DNA of 51,734 bases from Thermoplasmata archaeon (GCA_020696345.1 JAEHCK010000020.1:1-51734), one strand, 5' to 3'; counted from the stretch's first letter, positions 8,758 to 19,536 are shown. Notes: a model not told the origin generated them from the letters alone. Made by a program: numbers and translations.

Positions 8758-9546
8758 CTAAAACACTGCTTCTATTCTGCCGCCGGTCAACTGGATGAAT
8801 GTGTCTTCAAGATTGTCCGTGCCAGTCTTTTCAAACAGATCCTCGATCCCGCCAAAGCCCTTCACAACACCCTTGTCAAGGATCATCACGCGTGTGCACG
8901 AAGATTCAACCAGCTCGGTCATGTGCGAGCTTAATAGAATGGTTTTGTTACGTTTCTTGGAGCGTGAGATCCAATCCTTTATCAATTTACCATACCGCGG
9001 GTCCAACCCGGAGATGGGTTCATCCAGTAACACTACCTCGGGGTCGTGAAGGATCGTGGCCGCAAAGGATATTTTCTGTTTCATACCTTTTGAATATGAA
9101 CTCAATTTGGAATCTATGCGATCTGCCAGATCTAGTATCTTGGCAAGATCTGCCACGCGTTTTTTTATCTTCTTCTCGCCCAAACTGCGCAGCCTGCCGA
9201 TGAAGTTCAGAAACTCTCGACCGGTTAATTGCTCGTACACCGCCGGCGACTCGGGTAGATATCCCAGCATGGCCTTGATCTGCAGCGGATGCTCGGAAAC
9301 ATTAAGGCCGTTAACATACACCTCGCCTGCGCTTGGCTTGAGCAGCCCGGCAATAATATGCAATGTAGTGGTCTTGCCTGCGCCGTTCGATCCCAATAGG
9401 CCAAAGACCTCACCGCGGTTTATATCGAGGCTCAGGTTATCCACTGCCAAAATCTGTTCGTATTTCTTGGTGAGGTTCTTGATCCGGATCATTGTGCCAT
9501 TGTTAATATTATCCGGCATTTGTCCACTAGTCATACTCTTGATCAT
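8758..9546 (-). CDS. ABC transporter ATP-binding protein
   Basis: 262 residues. Walker A GSNGAGKTTTL (about residues 52-62), Q-loop GYLPESPAVYEQLTG, signature YSKGMKQKISFA (the degenerate form usual in ABC-2 exporters), Walker B EVVLLDEPISGLDP and switch histidine LLSSHM are all present. It powers export through the permease encoded downstream. The first ATG at 9546 is kept because a good TATA box is centred 28 bases upstream, which places transcription start at about the start codon (a leaderless message). A later ATG (residue 19, MIRIKNLTKKYEQ) matches the usual family start and remains possible. Confidence 0.9.
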   Translation of the reverse strand: MIKSMTSGQMPDNINNGTMIRIKNLTKKYEQILAVDNLSLDINRGEVFGLLGSNGAGKTTTLHIIAGLLKPSAGEVYVNGLNVSEHPLQIKAMLGYLPESPAVYEQLTGREFLNFIGRLRSLGEKKIKKRVADLAKILDLADRIDSKLSSYSKGMKQKISFAATILHDPEVVLLDEPISGLDPRYGKLIKDWISRSKKRNKTILLSSHMTELVESSCTRVMILDKGVVKGFGGIEDLFEKTGTDNLEDTFIQLTGGRIEAVF

Positions 9547-9565
9547 ATGAACAATAATAGCATGA

Positions 9566-9579
9566 TTTTTATATAAAAT
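9566..9579 (-). promoter_or_regulatory. TATA box of the ABC exporter operon
   Basis: On the minus strand the sequence reads TTTTATATAAAAA, a near-ideal archaeal TATA box centred about 28 bases before the ATG at 9546. This spacing predicts a leaderless transcript. Confidence 0.6.
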
Positions 9580-9634
9580 AATTGCTATGCAAAAAAAATA
9601 ATGGTTGAGGCAATTTTTTTATTAATTCAGTTTT

Positions 9635-9728
9635 CGTACGGAAACTTTTTGGCGCTGAACTGCGCTGGCAAACCCCTCACAAAAAGTTTTACGGTCATCC
9701 CAAAACTCGGGGTTTGCCTGCTCGTTCA
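9635..9728. repeat. Palindromic repeat P, copy 1
   Basis: Two interlocking inverted repeats: AAACTTTTTG (9642-9651) with CAAAAAGTTT (9680-9689), and GGCAAACCCC (9667-9676) with GGGGTTTGCC (9709-9718). A diverged copy in the same orientation is at 14233-14322. The overlapping arms could form a pseudoknot in RNA. The gap 9547-9954 otherwise holds one unconvincing frame ending at 9852. Confidence 0.7.
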
Positions 9729-9888
9729 CCGTAATTTGTACGACGTTAAACAGCAAAGAGCCGTTAGCCGAAACCGTCTGACGATACGAGCATCGATACC
9801 GTTTAACGAAGATGCTATCAATATATTACTCAAAGACCTGATCGACTGGTAGCGTTGTGATTCCAATAAAAGTTAATAAAAATAAAGT

Positions 9889-9906
9889 GGACCCATGGGG
9901 ATTCGA
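9889..9906 (-). repeat. tRNA 3'-half-like motif, copy 1
   Basis: GGACCCATGGGGATTCGA on the plus strand reads, on the minus strand, like the T-loop to acceptor end of a tRNA (TCGAATCCCCATGGGTCC). The rest of a tRNA is absent. A second copy with one change is at 14209-14226. Both may be remnants of attachment sites. Confidence 0.4.
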
Positions 9907-9954
9907 TTAAAGGATTAGGCGGATACCACTGATTTGATCATATTTAATCAGATC

Positions 9955-12900
9955 TCATTGCTGATAGTTCGGTGGTTTTAAATATTGTTGTGTATGTGAT
10001 GGCAGATGTACTTGTGGTTGTTGTGGAGGTTGTTGTTTTAGTTGGTAACATTGTCGATTCAGGTTAGATTGAACTGTTGTTTGTTGGGGCTGTACCATGG
10101 GCATATAACCAGATGCAGGATATTGTGGATAAACTGGTCGTGTGGTAATAGTTGGTTTAATAACCACTGGCTCGGAGGATAATAATTTCTTTTGTGCATG
10201 TTTGCGTCGTTTTAATATAAATAAAGTCAAAAATAAGAAGATAATAATGACAACAATGAATATTCCAATCCAAGTAAGAGTTGAAAATACTGTCCAATCA
10301 TTTGTTGATTCTTTCAATGTAATCTTTACATGTACGGGGTTAGCAATATTACCTGCCCGATCCTTTACCTTGAAAAATATGACTTTTTGCCCGTTTCCTG
10401 AGGGTAAAGTATACGATCTTGTTATTGAATAGTTTTCCCAGGTTGTCCAGGATTCTTTGTCAGTGCTGAAGGATATCTGGTGCACACCCGATGTATCGTC
10501 AGTTGCTGAAAGCTTAAATCTGACCTTTCTTGAGCTAACTTCGGTAGTTCCATCATTTACTTCTATAGATAATGAATGTGGTGGTTTTGTATCAAGAATA
10601 ATTGAATCGGAAACCGACTCTGCAATATTTCCCGCAAGATCACGAACAATGAAATGGACGGTTTTTTCTCCGTCACCAGGAGTGACATTGAATGATAAAT
10701 CTGTATTAAATTCTTTCCAGGACGTCCAGTTTATGCCATTCAGGCTAAATGCTAATTGTGAAATACCCGACACAGTATCTTCAGCCTGGAGTTGTAATGA
10801 AACAGTTAAAGTCGTAGTGTAGACATTATTATTGTTGATGGTAATTATCAAATTCTCTGGTGGTTCCGGATCGTATATAAAAGTAAATCCCTCTTTTGGT
10901 TTTTCAATATTGCCAGCTTTATCGATCGCTCTGGTTCTAATATTATATTCTTTATTAACTAAACATTTGATAGATGTAATATCATAGCTCCAAGCTGTGT
11001 TTCCAAACACTGACAACCAAAATTCACCCTCATCCCAGTAAGTACCGTACCAGTAAGTTTTTGAATCAACCTGTTTTATACTAATCTCTATTTCTTCGAT
11101 TCCCGAACCCCCGGAATCATTTGCAAAACCCGAGATATGACTTAACTCATTCAACCAAGTTGTGTTGATTGGATATTCAATTTCTGAAATTGGAGCTTCA
11201 TTATCAATATTAAAAATATGGCCTGAGTTAGATGGTTCTATGTTAATACAATCATCTGTTGCACGCGATTGAACCTGATATATAGTCCCAGAATTCCATG
11301 GAACTAAACTCGAATTAAATGACCAATCAGATTTTCCGGTGGTAATTAACCAGTGTGAATTTGCACCCCATTTTGAACCGTCCCAGGTATAATTATCACT
11401 AAGTTTTTTAATTTGGATCTCGACCTTAATTATTTTTACATTTTTATCCTTAGACGATGCGATGCCGGTAATGGCATCCAAATTGGGGTAGAATCCATTA
11501 TTTGCCGGTTTTAGTATTGATGAAGTCGGTAATTCAGCATCAACAGTGAACGACCAAGGTTGGCTGAAAACTCCCCAGTCGCAATCAGAATCTTTTATTC
11601 TTATTTTCCAGTACCAAACACCATTCCTAATAGCGATATGGTCTGTACCATCAGGAAATTGCCAATTCTTAACAGCAGAGTTTTGTTCACCACTGTCGTA
11701 ATCAATACTGCTGAAATTAATATCGTTATCGATTATCACCTGAAATCCAGTTTGCGAACCAAAATCAAGATCAATAAAATCCCATTGGAAATTAATTTTA
11801 TTATGACTTATCTTGGTATTATTTGATGGTTGTACTTGATTTGCGATTGGGAGATTGTTGTAAACAATTGTAAAGTTTTTCAGGCTAGGTGAATAATTAT
11901 CATCAGTTGTACTCATATAGACTTTATACTGAACCCATCTATCACCATTATGTCCCGACCATATCTCTGAACCCGATGATTTATAATAAGAGTATGAATT
12001 GCCATCGGGGCCAAGAAAATCTTGCGAAAGCAATCCGGATTTTGTAGCCCCAATCCGAATCTGAAATTTAATATTAGTACCTTCAGGTTTTGTGCAGTTA
12101 TAATTAATTCTTTTAAATGAACATTCACTACCTGCATCATATACTGGAGAAGTATAGAATCCTTCTTTTGCATATTTGTACGGGACATAAATCCAGGTCT
12201 CATCTAGAAATCCATCATTATTTCTACCGCCAAATAATACTATTTTATTCTCGGCCCAAACAGAAACCATTTTGCTTGAAGTTCTACCGGTTGGTTTGGA
12301 TGATTGCGTTTTCTTCGTCCAGATGTTATCGTTCAAATCGTATACCCAGGTCTCATCATTATAATTATGGGCAGTATCATAACCACCAAACATCACAACC
12401 TGGTCTTTTGCAAATATGTAATCCATTGCATGGCCTTGTCTACCTATTAAAATGCCTGATGTCTCATGAATTATTCTTTCCCAGCTATAGTCACTTACAT
12501 CATATATCCAAGTATCGGATTTCAAGCTCATCGACCAGCCGCCAAAAATTATCACTTTATCGGTGTTATAGATAGGAGCCATTGAAAATGCCCGTCTTTC
12601 TGGTGGGTTTTCAACAGGATATTTTTTTATCCATGACATGCTAGAGAAATCAAATAACCAAGTATCTTTGATCTCATAGCCATCTTCAATAAAACCACCA
12701 AAGAGTAATACCTTACTTTGTTTGTAGATAGATGACATTGCATGATATGCCCTCGCATCTGGTCTGTTACTATACCACAATTCAGTCCAAGAATCCTCGC
12801 TTAGGTCGTATATCCAAGTATCGTCTAGATAGGTATCATTGAAACCACCAAATAATATTAGTTTATCTGTTCCATGAATCGCAGCCATTGCATGACCGGT

Positions 12901-13329
12901 TCGTGCAGCGGGGATTTCACCAGAGGGAATCTTTTGTGACCATTTTTCTAGCTTTAAATCATAAACCCAGGTATCATCCAAGTAACCTGAGTCATCTGTT
13001 CCACCAAATAATACTATGCTAGTCGTTCCAAAAACCGATGCCATAACATGACCTGTTCTTCCAGTGGGCTTGTCGGATTGTGTGGTCATTATCCATTCAT
13101 CTGATTCAACCGAGATCAACCTTAATTCCGCGTCGTCACCATAATTGTAAATCTCAACCATACTTAATGATCCATTTTTAAAATTGGACTCTGTATTTTG
13201 TGTCCAATCAGATGATGCCTGGGCAATATTCAAGTTATCATGATCAAAATCATTACATCCAAATATTAAACTAATCAATGCTAATGATATTATAAGCGAA
13301 TAAATTCTCGATCTAATTAGGTTTTCCAT
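9955..13329 (-). CDS. Kelch-repeat surface protein with C-terminal membrane anchor
   Basis: 1124 residues. The N-terminal hydrophobic segment ends in LIFGC, which could be a lipobox. Six kelch repeats (pattern LFGG...DDTWIYDL..W) at about residues 85-385 should form a beta-propeller. Ig-like or fibronectin-like modules follow, including two related blocks with SGI.QL.FS and RDLAGNIA motifs near 820-990. One transmembrane helix lies at about 1017-1038, then KRRKHAQKK and a cytoplasmic tail rich in Gln and Pro. GGAG lies about 9 bases before the ATG. Likely a cell-surface recognition or adhesion protein; the ligand is unknown. The tail resembles those of the neighbouring fragment and the 14381 gene. 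Confidence 0.8.
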   Translation of the reverse strand: MENLIRSRIYSLIISLALISLIFGCNDFDHDNLNIAQASSDWTQNTESNFKNGSLSMVEIYNYGDDAELRLISVESDEWIMTTQSDKPTGRTGHVMASVFGTTSIVLFGGTDDSGYLDDTWVYDLKLEKWSQKIPSGEIPAARTGHAMAAIHGTDKLILFGGFNDTYLDDTWIYDLSEDSWTELWYSNRPDARAYHAMSSIYKQSKVLLFGGFIEDGYEIKDTWLFDFSSMSWIKKYPVENPPERRAFSMAPIYNTDKVIIFGGWSMSLKSDTWIYDVSDYSWERIIHETSGILIGRQGHAMDYIFAKDQVVMFGGYDTAHNYNDETWVYDLNDNIWTKKTQSSKPTGRTSSKMVSVWAENKIVLFGGRNNDGFLDETWIYVPYKYAKEGFYTSPVYDAGSECSFKRINYNCTKPEGTNIKFQIRIGATKSGLLSQDFLGPDGNSYSYYKSSGSEIWSGHNGDRWVQYKVYMSTTDDNYSPSLKNFTIVYNNLPIANQVQPSNNTKISHNKINFQWDFIDLDFGSQTGFQVIIDNDINFSSIDYDSGEQNSAVKNWQFPDGTDHIAIRNGVWYWKIRIKDSDCDWGVFSQPWSFTVDAELPTSSILKPANNGFYPNLDAITGIASSKDKNVKIIKVEIQIKKLSDNYTWDGSKWGANSHWLITTGKSDWSFNSSLVPWNSGTIYQVQSRATDDCINIEPSNSGHIFNIDNEAPISEIEYPINTTWLNELSHISGFANDSGGSGIEEIEISIKQVDSKTYWYGTYWDEGEFWLSVFGNTAWSYDITSIKCLVNKEYNIRTRAIDKAGNIEKPKEGFTFIYDPEPPENLIITINNNNVYTTTLTVSLQLQAEDTVSGISQLAFSLNGINWTSWKEFNTDLSFNVTPGDGEKTVHFIVRDLAGNIAESVSDSIILDTKPPHSLSIEVNDGTTEVSSRKVRFKLSATDDTSGVHQISFSTDKESWTTWENYSITRSYTLPSGNGQKVIFFKVKDRAGNIANPVHVKITLKESTNDWTVFSTLTWIGIFIVVIIIFLFLTLFILKRRKHAQKKLLSSEPVVIKPTITTRPVYPQYPASGYMPMVQPQQTTVQSNLNRQCYQLKQQPPQQPQVHLPSHTQQYLKPPNYQQ

Positions 13330-13363
13330 TTTTTTTCTCCATTCTTAATTAGATATTGTTGCT

Positions 13364-13744
13364 TTAAATTTCTTCATCAGGTATTATTAAATTAGGAGGT
13401 GGATTTCTGAACTGTTGGTCAGGGCTCATGAGCTGAGGTGCATGAACTTGACCGTCTGGACTCTGTTGTTGTATGATCCGTAATTGTGGTGACGACTGTT
13501 GTGGAAGTGTAGTTGTATAACTTACTGATTGCCTGAGAATTCTCGTTGATGATGATTGCTCTTGTGTTATAATTGCTGTTGGCAATGCTCCGGGTTTGAT
13601 CGTCAACGTGCTAACGGGTGTCGATGGCAATTCTTGTTTGGCACATAACTTACGCCTGTATATTAGAAATGCAGTAGTTATCAATATGATCATTATTATA
13701 ATTATTCCTATTGATATTTGTAATGAAACTCCTAATCGCAGCAA
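13364..13744 (-). pseudogene. Decapitated anchor and Pro/Gln-rich tail of a surface protein
   Basis: The frame encodes one membrane helix (ISIGIIIIMIILITTAFLIY) and a Q/P/S-rich cytoplasmic tail, the same plan as the C-termini of the kelch and FG-GAP surface proteins, but no ectodomain or signal peptide. The reading frame continues upstream for 16 codons to the stop of the IS200-like transposase, in the same frame. This suggests that the ectodomain-coding 5' part was lost when the IS inserted or the region rearranged. If translated from the TTG at 13744 it would give a 126-residue membrane protein, so a small functional gene is not excluded. Confidence 0.6.
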
Positions 13745-13773
13745 GCTGTGGGGTATCTTTATTTGATTAAATG

Positions 13774-13791
13774 GCGCCGATAAATGGGCGC
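13774..13791. repeat. Subterminal hairpin at the 3' end of the IS200-like element
   Basis: GCGCC (13774-13778) and GGCGC (13787-13791) form a 5-bp stem around GATAAATG, directly after the transposase stop codon. IS200/IS605 elements have such hairpins near their ends, which the transposase recognises as single-stranded DNA. Confidence 0.5.
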
Positions 13792-13792
13792 A

Positions 13793-14122
13793 TTAAAATT
13801 CCATTATTTTCATCTGCTTATATCCTTCTTTTTCTTCTGGCTTTCCATGTTCTTCAATATAGTTTTTTATTATCTCTTCCGTTATACCTTCTCCTACAGT
13901 TCCTATATAACCTCCATCATGCCAAAACTCGCCACCCCAAAGTTGTTCTTTTATCTCTGGGTATTTTTCAAATAATTGTCTAGCTGTTATATTCCTAATA
14001 ATTTGCATTATATTAGATGGTGCGTACCTTGGTGCTGCACCCACTAATATATGTACATGGTCACCATCTGTTCCAATACGGTCAAATTCAAAACAATACC
14101 TCTCTTTAATTCGACCATACAA
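13793..14122 (-). pseudogene. tnpA: IS200/IS605-type Y1 transposase TnpA, 5'-truncated
   Basis: The 110 residues include the HUH metal-binding motif (DHVHILV), the conserved LWGGEFW...GYIGTVG segment and the probable catalytic tyrosine in KNYIEEH. Full-length TnpA has roughly 40-60 more residues before the HUH motif, including the usual YH.VW..KYR start. Upstream of 14122 only about 90 bases remain before the tRNA-like motif and repeat P, and no frame there supplies the missing part. The element is therefore probably inactive. It separates the fragment at 13364-13744 from whatever stood upstream. No tnpB or other accessory gene is nearby. Confidence 0.8.
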
Positions 14123-14208
14123 TAATAAAACGCACCAAATCCACGTCCTCGACCCAACAATTCAGCAACTCAAGAGGACATCGTGGGTGCATCGCCCCGA
14201 GCATCATC

Positions 14209-14226
14209 GGGCCCATGGGGATTCGA
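14209..14226 (-). repeat. tRNA 3'-half-like motif, copy 2
   Basis: GGGCCCATGGGGATTCGA, 17 of 18 bases identical to the motif at 9889-9906 and in the same orientation. A short hairpin (CCCGA 14196-14200, TCGGG 14207-14211) abuts it and may be an IS end. No complete tRNA can be folded here. Confidence 0.4.
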
Positions 14227-14232
14227 ACTCAT

Positions 14233-14322
14233 CGTAAACTTTTTGGCAGTTCAGTACGCTGGTTCACTCCTCACAAAAAGTTTTACGGTCACCCCAAAAC
14301 TCGAGGTTAACCTGCTCGCTCA
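14233..14322. repeat. Palindromic repeat P, copy 2
   Basis: AAACTTTTTG (14236-14245) pairs with CAAAAAGTTT (14274-14283), as in copy 1. In the second pair of arms the outer four bases have changed on both sides (GGCA/TGCC in copy 1, GGTT/AACC at 14261-14264 and 14309-14312 here), so pairing is kept there. The 23 bases 14271-14293 are identical to copy 1 (9677-9699). Confidence 0.7.
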
Positions 14323-14380
14323 ATATTGTCAAAAACCGTACCAAAATTTATTAATTCCGGGACATGTATCTCTTTTGAGT

Positions 14381-17300
14381 ATGTCGAAAAGATATGTGTT
14401 GCCGGTTCTAATTGTCTTAACCTTGATTATGACAGTATTCAGTTCTTCGCCGGTGGCTGCAGTTAAAACAAGAACAATTCCTGAGGATACCCATGATAAA
14501 GGGATCAATGAGATCTATGAAATTGTTGATACTATATTGAATTTCAACAATGGAATTAACATTTGCGATAAAGAGGATGGGTTATATGAAATATTACACG
14601 ATCATGCCGCCTGCGACCTTGATAATGACGGCAATGTGGATTTGATTGGCGGTTACGGCTCCACATCGTCCGGATATCTTGAGATCTATCAAAATGACGG
14701 CACCCCCTGGGAGCCCTGGAGTGCATATTCTATTGGCGATGTCATCGGCTATGAGCTGAGACTGGCAGTTGGGGATTTAAACAATGATGGATATCAAGAT
14801 ATCGTCAGCAGCCATGTCGATTATTTTCATGTCTGGTTGAATGATAACACACCCTGGGAGGCGTGGGATGAACCTGTTAAATTCCATTCGGATCATGATA
14901 TAACCCACATTACAGCCAAGGATATGAATAAAGACGGTCTGGTGGATATTATCACGGTTGAAGATAACGAAATATTTATCTGGGAAAATAAAGGCGTCTC
15001 ACCGATCAACTTCACTGAAAATAAAATCGCATTGATCCTTCATGATAACCAACATTATAAATTTGATAGCCAAATTCGTTCCATTTCGGTCGATGATATG
15101 GATAATGACGGGGATATGGATATAGTTTCGGTGAGCAGATATGCCGATGAGTTCTCTTACAATGTAACTTTTTGGGAAAACGACGGTTCACCCTTCGATG
15201 GTAATGTTTGGCAGGACTACATAATCGAAACCGTTGATGCCCGAAAACTAGGATATAGCTATCTGATCTCCCCTTTAGTGATCGGTGATGTGGAGACCGT
15301 AGATATTGACAATAATGGATATAAGGATATCATATCGGGCGACGCATATGGCAATTTAATAATTTGGTATAATTCAGGCAGTTTAAAGAGTACTATTCCC
15401 GGCACATATATTTGCAATATGGGTGACCAGAGTAAGGCCATAGCATGCGGTGATATTGATCATGATTCTGACATTGACATCGTCAGTGCAAATGATTATC
15501 ATTCTCTTGTCGTGATCGAGAACCCGGGTAGTAATTACAAATCATCAGACTGGAAAGTGGGAGACATCGGCTACACGACCGGTATATTTGGTATCTCCAA
15601 CCTTCTATTGGCAGATCTTGATAATGATTTCAATCTAGACATAATTCAAGGATTTAATATTAATATCTGGGAGAACAAATGTGAGATCAAGAAGTATATC
15701 AAATCTTATGAAGATATATATGCATATCAAGGCACCGCCCCGAAGATCGATGGTGAAATTACTTGGGAGGACGGTTGGGACAATACGCCCACTTCGATAA
15801 GCAGCTTTGATGATGGTGATGTGACAATCCAGGCAAAACATAATGGGACAAACTTATTTTTCTTGATCCAGTGGGAAGACCTAACGGGTGTCGATGATGG
15901 GTTTAATTTGTATTTTGAAGATGACGGCACCGCACCCGACCGTGAATTGGATTCAGAGCACGAGGATTTTAAATACGGCAGCCTGAACGCCTATGGCGGT
16001 GATTGCGATTATCGCGATGGCTGTTGGTCTAGCGGCTGGCCGGTTGATGGTGGATATACTAGCACCGAGAGCTGGAAAAATGTTTTCTATCCCGCATCAT
16101 CCTGGGACGACGGTCATTGGATCTTTGAAATTAGTATTCCTCTGACTACTTATGATCATCGGGATATTAATGTAACTGGTAACGAAACACTCGGGTTTGT
16201 GTTCGAGAAAGATATGGTGAGCGGTGGGGGCGATCACTCGCCAATAGGCGGGGACCCGTATGATTCCAACACCTGGGCGGAATTACATATAGAATTTTCC
16301 GATGGTGACAAAGATAACGACGGCTGTTTCGATTGCTGTGATGAGTTCCCGAAAGATTCCGATGAATGGGCAGATTGCGACAACGACGGCACCGGCGATA
16401 ACGCGGATCAGGATGATGACGGTGACGATGTTTTGGACTCTAACGACCCATTCCCGTTTGACCCGTCCGAATGGGCGGACAGCGATGGTGACGGGGTCGG
16501 TGATAATTCGGACGCGTTCCCAAACGACATTGATGATTGGTACGATTTCGATGGCGACAAGGTAGGGGACAATAAAGATGCATTCCCATTTGACCCAACC
16601 GAGTGGCTGGATTCTGACGGCGACGGTTTTGGTGATAATTCGGACGCGTTTCCCGATGACCCGAAGGAGTGGTTCGACTTTGACGGCGATGGGATCGGGG
16701 ATAATTCCGATAACGATGATGATAATGATGGTTATCGTGATATCATTGAGATCACCGAGGGCTCCAACTATCTTGATGCAAGATCAACTCCCGATGACAT
16801 GGATCAGGATAAGATCCCAGATTCCATGGATGATGATATCGACGGTGATGGGATCAATAATGATGATGATGAATTTCCGCTGGATAAATCACGATGGACA
16901 AATGAAACCGGTGTATTCGATTTTGATATGGACAATTTACCCGATGAATGGGAATTGAAATATTTCAAGAACCTCACACAAGACCATGATGATGATCTTG
17001 ACCGGGATGGGTACACAAATAAGGATGAACATAAAGCGGGCAGTGATCCCACAGATTCGGAAAGCACCCCCAAAACCGTTAAAAGAAAAGACTCACCCTC
17101 AGAAATGGTATCGGTTGTTATTATCGTGGCAATAATAATTGTGATCACAATTCTGATCGTAATTGCGGTAATGAAGAAGAGAAATAGATCCAAGAGCCCG
17201 GGAGCTCAAACTAATGCATTGAATTATGAACTTAACCCGTTTACTTTTCCTCCACAAACCCAGAAACCCGCACCAACTCAAAAGCAACAGCAATATCATG

Positions 17301-17575
17301 ATTATTACCAGCAACCACAGCCACAACCTATGCCCATGCCCATGCATTCACAAATACCCATACAACAATACCCAAATCAACAATATCCACCCTCACAACC
17401 ACAAACCACCTATTCCCAGATCTCACAAACACCACCACCAGCACAACCTCCAACGCCAACCAGCCCGTACACGTACTCCGAACAACAGCAGAGCTGTTCA
17501 TTCTGCGGGTACCAATTGACATATCACAGTCAATACAATAGATACTATTGCGAAATGTGCCAACGTTATTTTTAA
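14381..17575 (+). CDS. FG-GAP/thrombospondin-3-repeat surface protein with cytoplasmic zinc ribbon
   Basis: 1064 residues from the ATG at 14381, where a signal peptide begins (MSKRYVLPVLIVLTLI). The open frame extends further upstream only by running through repeat P. Residues about 78-425 hold seven FG-GAP-like blades, each with a DxDxDG calcium loop. About 447-637 is a DOMON/ethylbenzene-dehydrogenase-like or CBM9-like beta domain. About 641-840 holds aspartate-rich thrombospondin-3-like calcium repeats (DSDGDGVGDNSDAFP). A transmembrane helix is at about 910-932, then a Pro/Gln-rich cytoplasmic tail ending in a zinc ribbon (CSFC...CEMC, about 1038-1058). Likely a calcium-stabilised surface protein. 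The cytosolic zinc ribbon hints at an interaction inside the cell. Confidence 0.82.
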   Translation: MSKRYVLPVLIVLTLIMTVFSSSPVAAVKTRTIPEDTHDKGINEIYEIVDTILNFNNGINICDKEDGLYEILHDHAACDLDNDGNVDLIGGYGSTSSGYLEIYQNDGTPWEPWSAYSIGDVIGYELRLAVGDLNNDGYQDIVSSHVDYFHVWLNDNTPWEAWDEPVKFHSDHDITHITAKDMNKDGLVDIITVEDNEIFIWENKGVSPINFTENKIALILHDNQHYKFDSQIRSISVDDMDNDGDMDIVSVSRYADEFSYNVTFWENDGSPFDGNVWQDYIIETVDARKLGYSYLISPLVIGDVETVDIDNNGYKDIISGDAYGNLIIWYNSGSLKSTIPGTYICNMGDQSKAIACGDIDHDSDIDIVSANDYHSLVVIENPGSNYKSSDWKVGDIGYTTGIFGISNLLLADLDNDFNLDIIQGFNINIWENKCEIKKYIKSYEDIYAYQGTAPKIDGEITWEDGWDNTPTSISSFDDGDVTIQAKHNGTNLFFLIQWEDLTGVDDGFNLYFEDDGTAPDRELDSEHEDFKYGSLNAYGGDCDYRDGCWSSGWPVDGGYTSTESWKNVFYPASSWDDGHWIFEISIPLTTYDHRDINVTGNETLGFVFEKDMVSGGGDHSPIGGDPYDSNTWAELHIEFSDGDKDNDGCFDCCDEFPKDSDEWADCDNDGTGDNADQDDDGDDVLDSNDPFPFDPSEWADSDGDGVGDNSDAFPNDIDDWYDFDGDKVGDNKDAFPFDPTEWLDSDGDGFGDNSDAFPDDPKEWFDFDGDGIGDNSDNDDDNDGYRDIIEITEGSNYLDARSTPDDMDQDKIPDSMDDDIDGDGINNDDDEFPLDKSRWTNETGVFDFDMDNLPDEWELKYFKNLTQDHDDDLDRDGYTNKDEHKAGSDPTDSESTPKTVKRKDSPSEMVSVVIIVAIIIVITILIVIAVMKKRNRSKSPGAQTNALNYELNPFTFPPQTQKPAPTQKQQQYHDYYQQPQPQPMPMPMHSQIPIQQYPNQQYPPSQPQTTYSQISQTPPPAQPPTPTSPYTYSEQQQSCSFCGYQLTYHSQYNRYYCEMCQRYF

Positions 17576-17605
17576 ATCTGCCTCTTCTCCGATTTTGTGT
17601 AATAC

Positions 17606-17644
17606 CATATTGTTTTATAGCATTTATTATAAAATCACAATATG
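17606..17644 (+). terminator. Hairpin after the FG-GAP protein gene
   Basis: CATATTG (17606-17612) pairs with CAATATG (17638-17644), extended inward by TTTTATA with TTATAAAA. It lies 31 bases past the stop. Its AT-rich stem may end transcription or protect the 3' end. Confidence 0.4.
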
Positions 17645-18077
17645 AACTAATACATTATCAATATCTTTCCAAGGTAAATAATTTCAATTCAACTAGGGGT
17701 CTAGGGCCTAACAAAAATAAGCTGAATTTAAAAATTATTCTTAATCTTGCAAGAACTTAGAATTCTTTTAACCTATTACTAATTCAAATTAGAATTCTAA
17801 CCTTCAGGATATGAACTTGAATGGTTAATGTTGATTACCAAGGTGATACTGTGAGGGGTCGGGGATACGTCAGCAGGATTTTTGTTTTGGGAATTGTAAA
17901 ATACAAATTTGAACAATTTTCCAGAGAAAAATTATTCTACATTGGAAAACTCTTCGACTTTTCCAAAGTTAGAGAATGCAAATTGAAAAATTTGGATTTA
18001 CTTTTACACTTTCAAATTTCCAATTGCCTTAGCATACATGTTGCAAGTTAACCCCCGACCCCTGAATTATGGCCCCT
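17645..18077. other. Intergenic region with a covarying palindrome
   Basis: TTAGAATTCTAA (17789-17800) is a perfect 12-bp palindrome preceded by ATTCAAA. The same context with TTGGAATTCCAA is found at 45239-45250. A 76-codon frame at 17821-18051 has no ribosome-binding site or family signature and is not called. The gap lies between converging genes. Confidence 0.5.
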
Positions 18078-19516
<1,439 letters not shown>

Positions 19517-19522
19517 TTAAGG

Positions 19523-19536
19523 GTATCTATAAAAAC
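19523..19536 (-). promoter_or_regulatory. Probable TATA box of pyrBI
   Basis: TTTTTATAGATA on the minus strand, centred near 19530. A start about 27 bases downstream gives a 5' leader of roughly 23 bases before the ATG at 19480. Confidence 0.4.

Noticed and set aside
9601..9852. 83-codon plus-strand frame
   Set aside because: Its first half is repeat P in translation, and the second half matches no family I recognise. It could be the tail of a lost gene, but there is no support for expression.
14140..14230. A tRNA gene on the minus strand near 14230
   Set aside because: Only a T-loop and acceptor-like end fit. The T-stem does not pair and no anticodon arm can be folded.
14183..14380. N-terminal extension of the FG-GAP protein
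   Set aside because: The extension is translated from the tRNA-like motif and repeat P. A proper signal peptide begins at the ATG at 14381 and an AT-rich TATA-like stretch lies about 30 bases before it.
17821..18051. 76-codon plus-strand frame
   Set aside because: No ribosome-binding site, no recognisable motif and AT-rich random-looking composition in a gap between converging genes.
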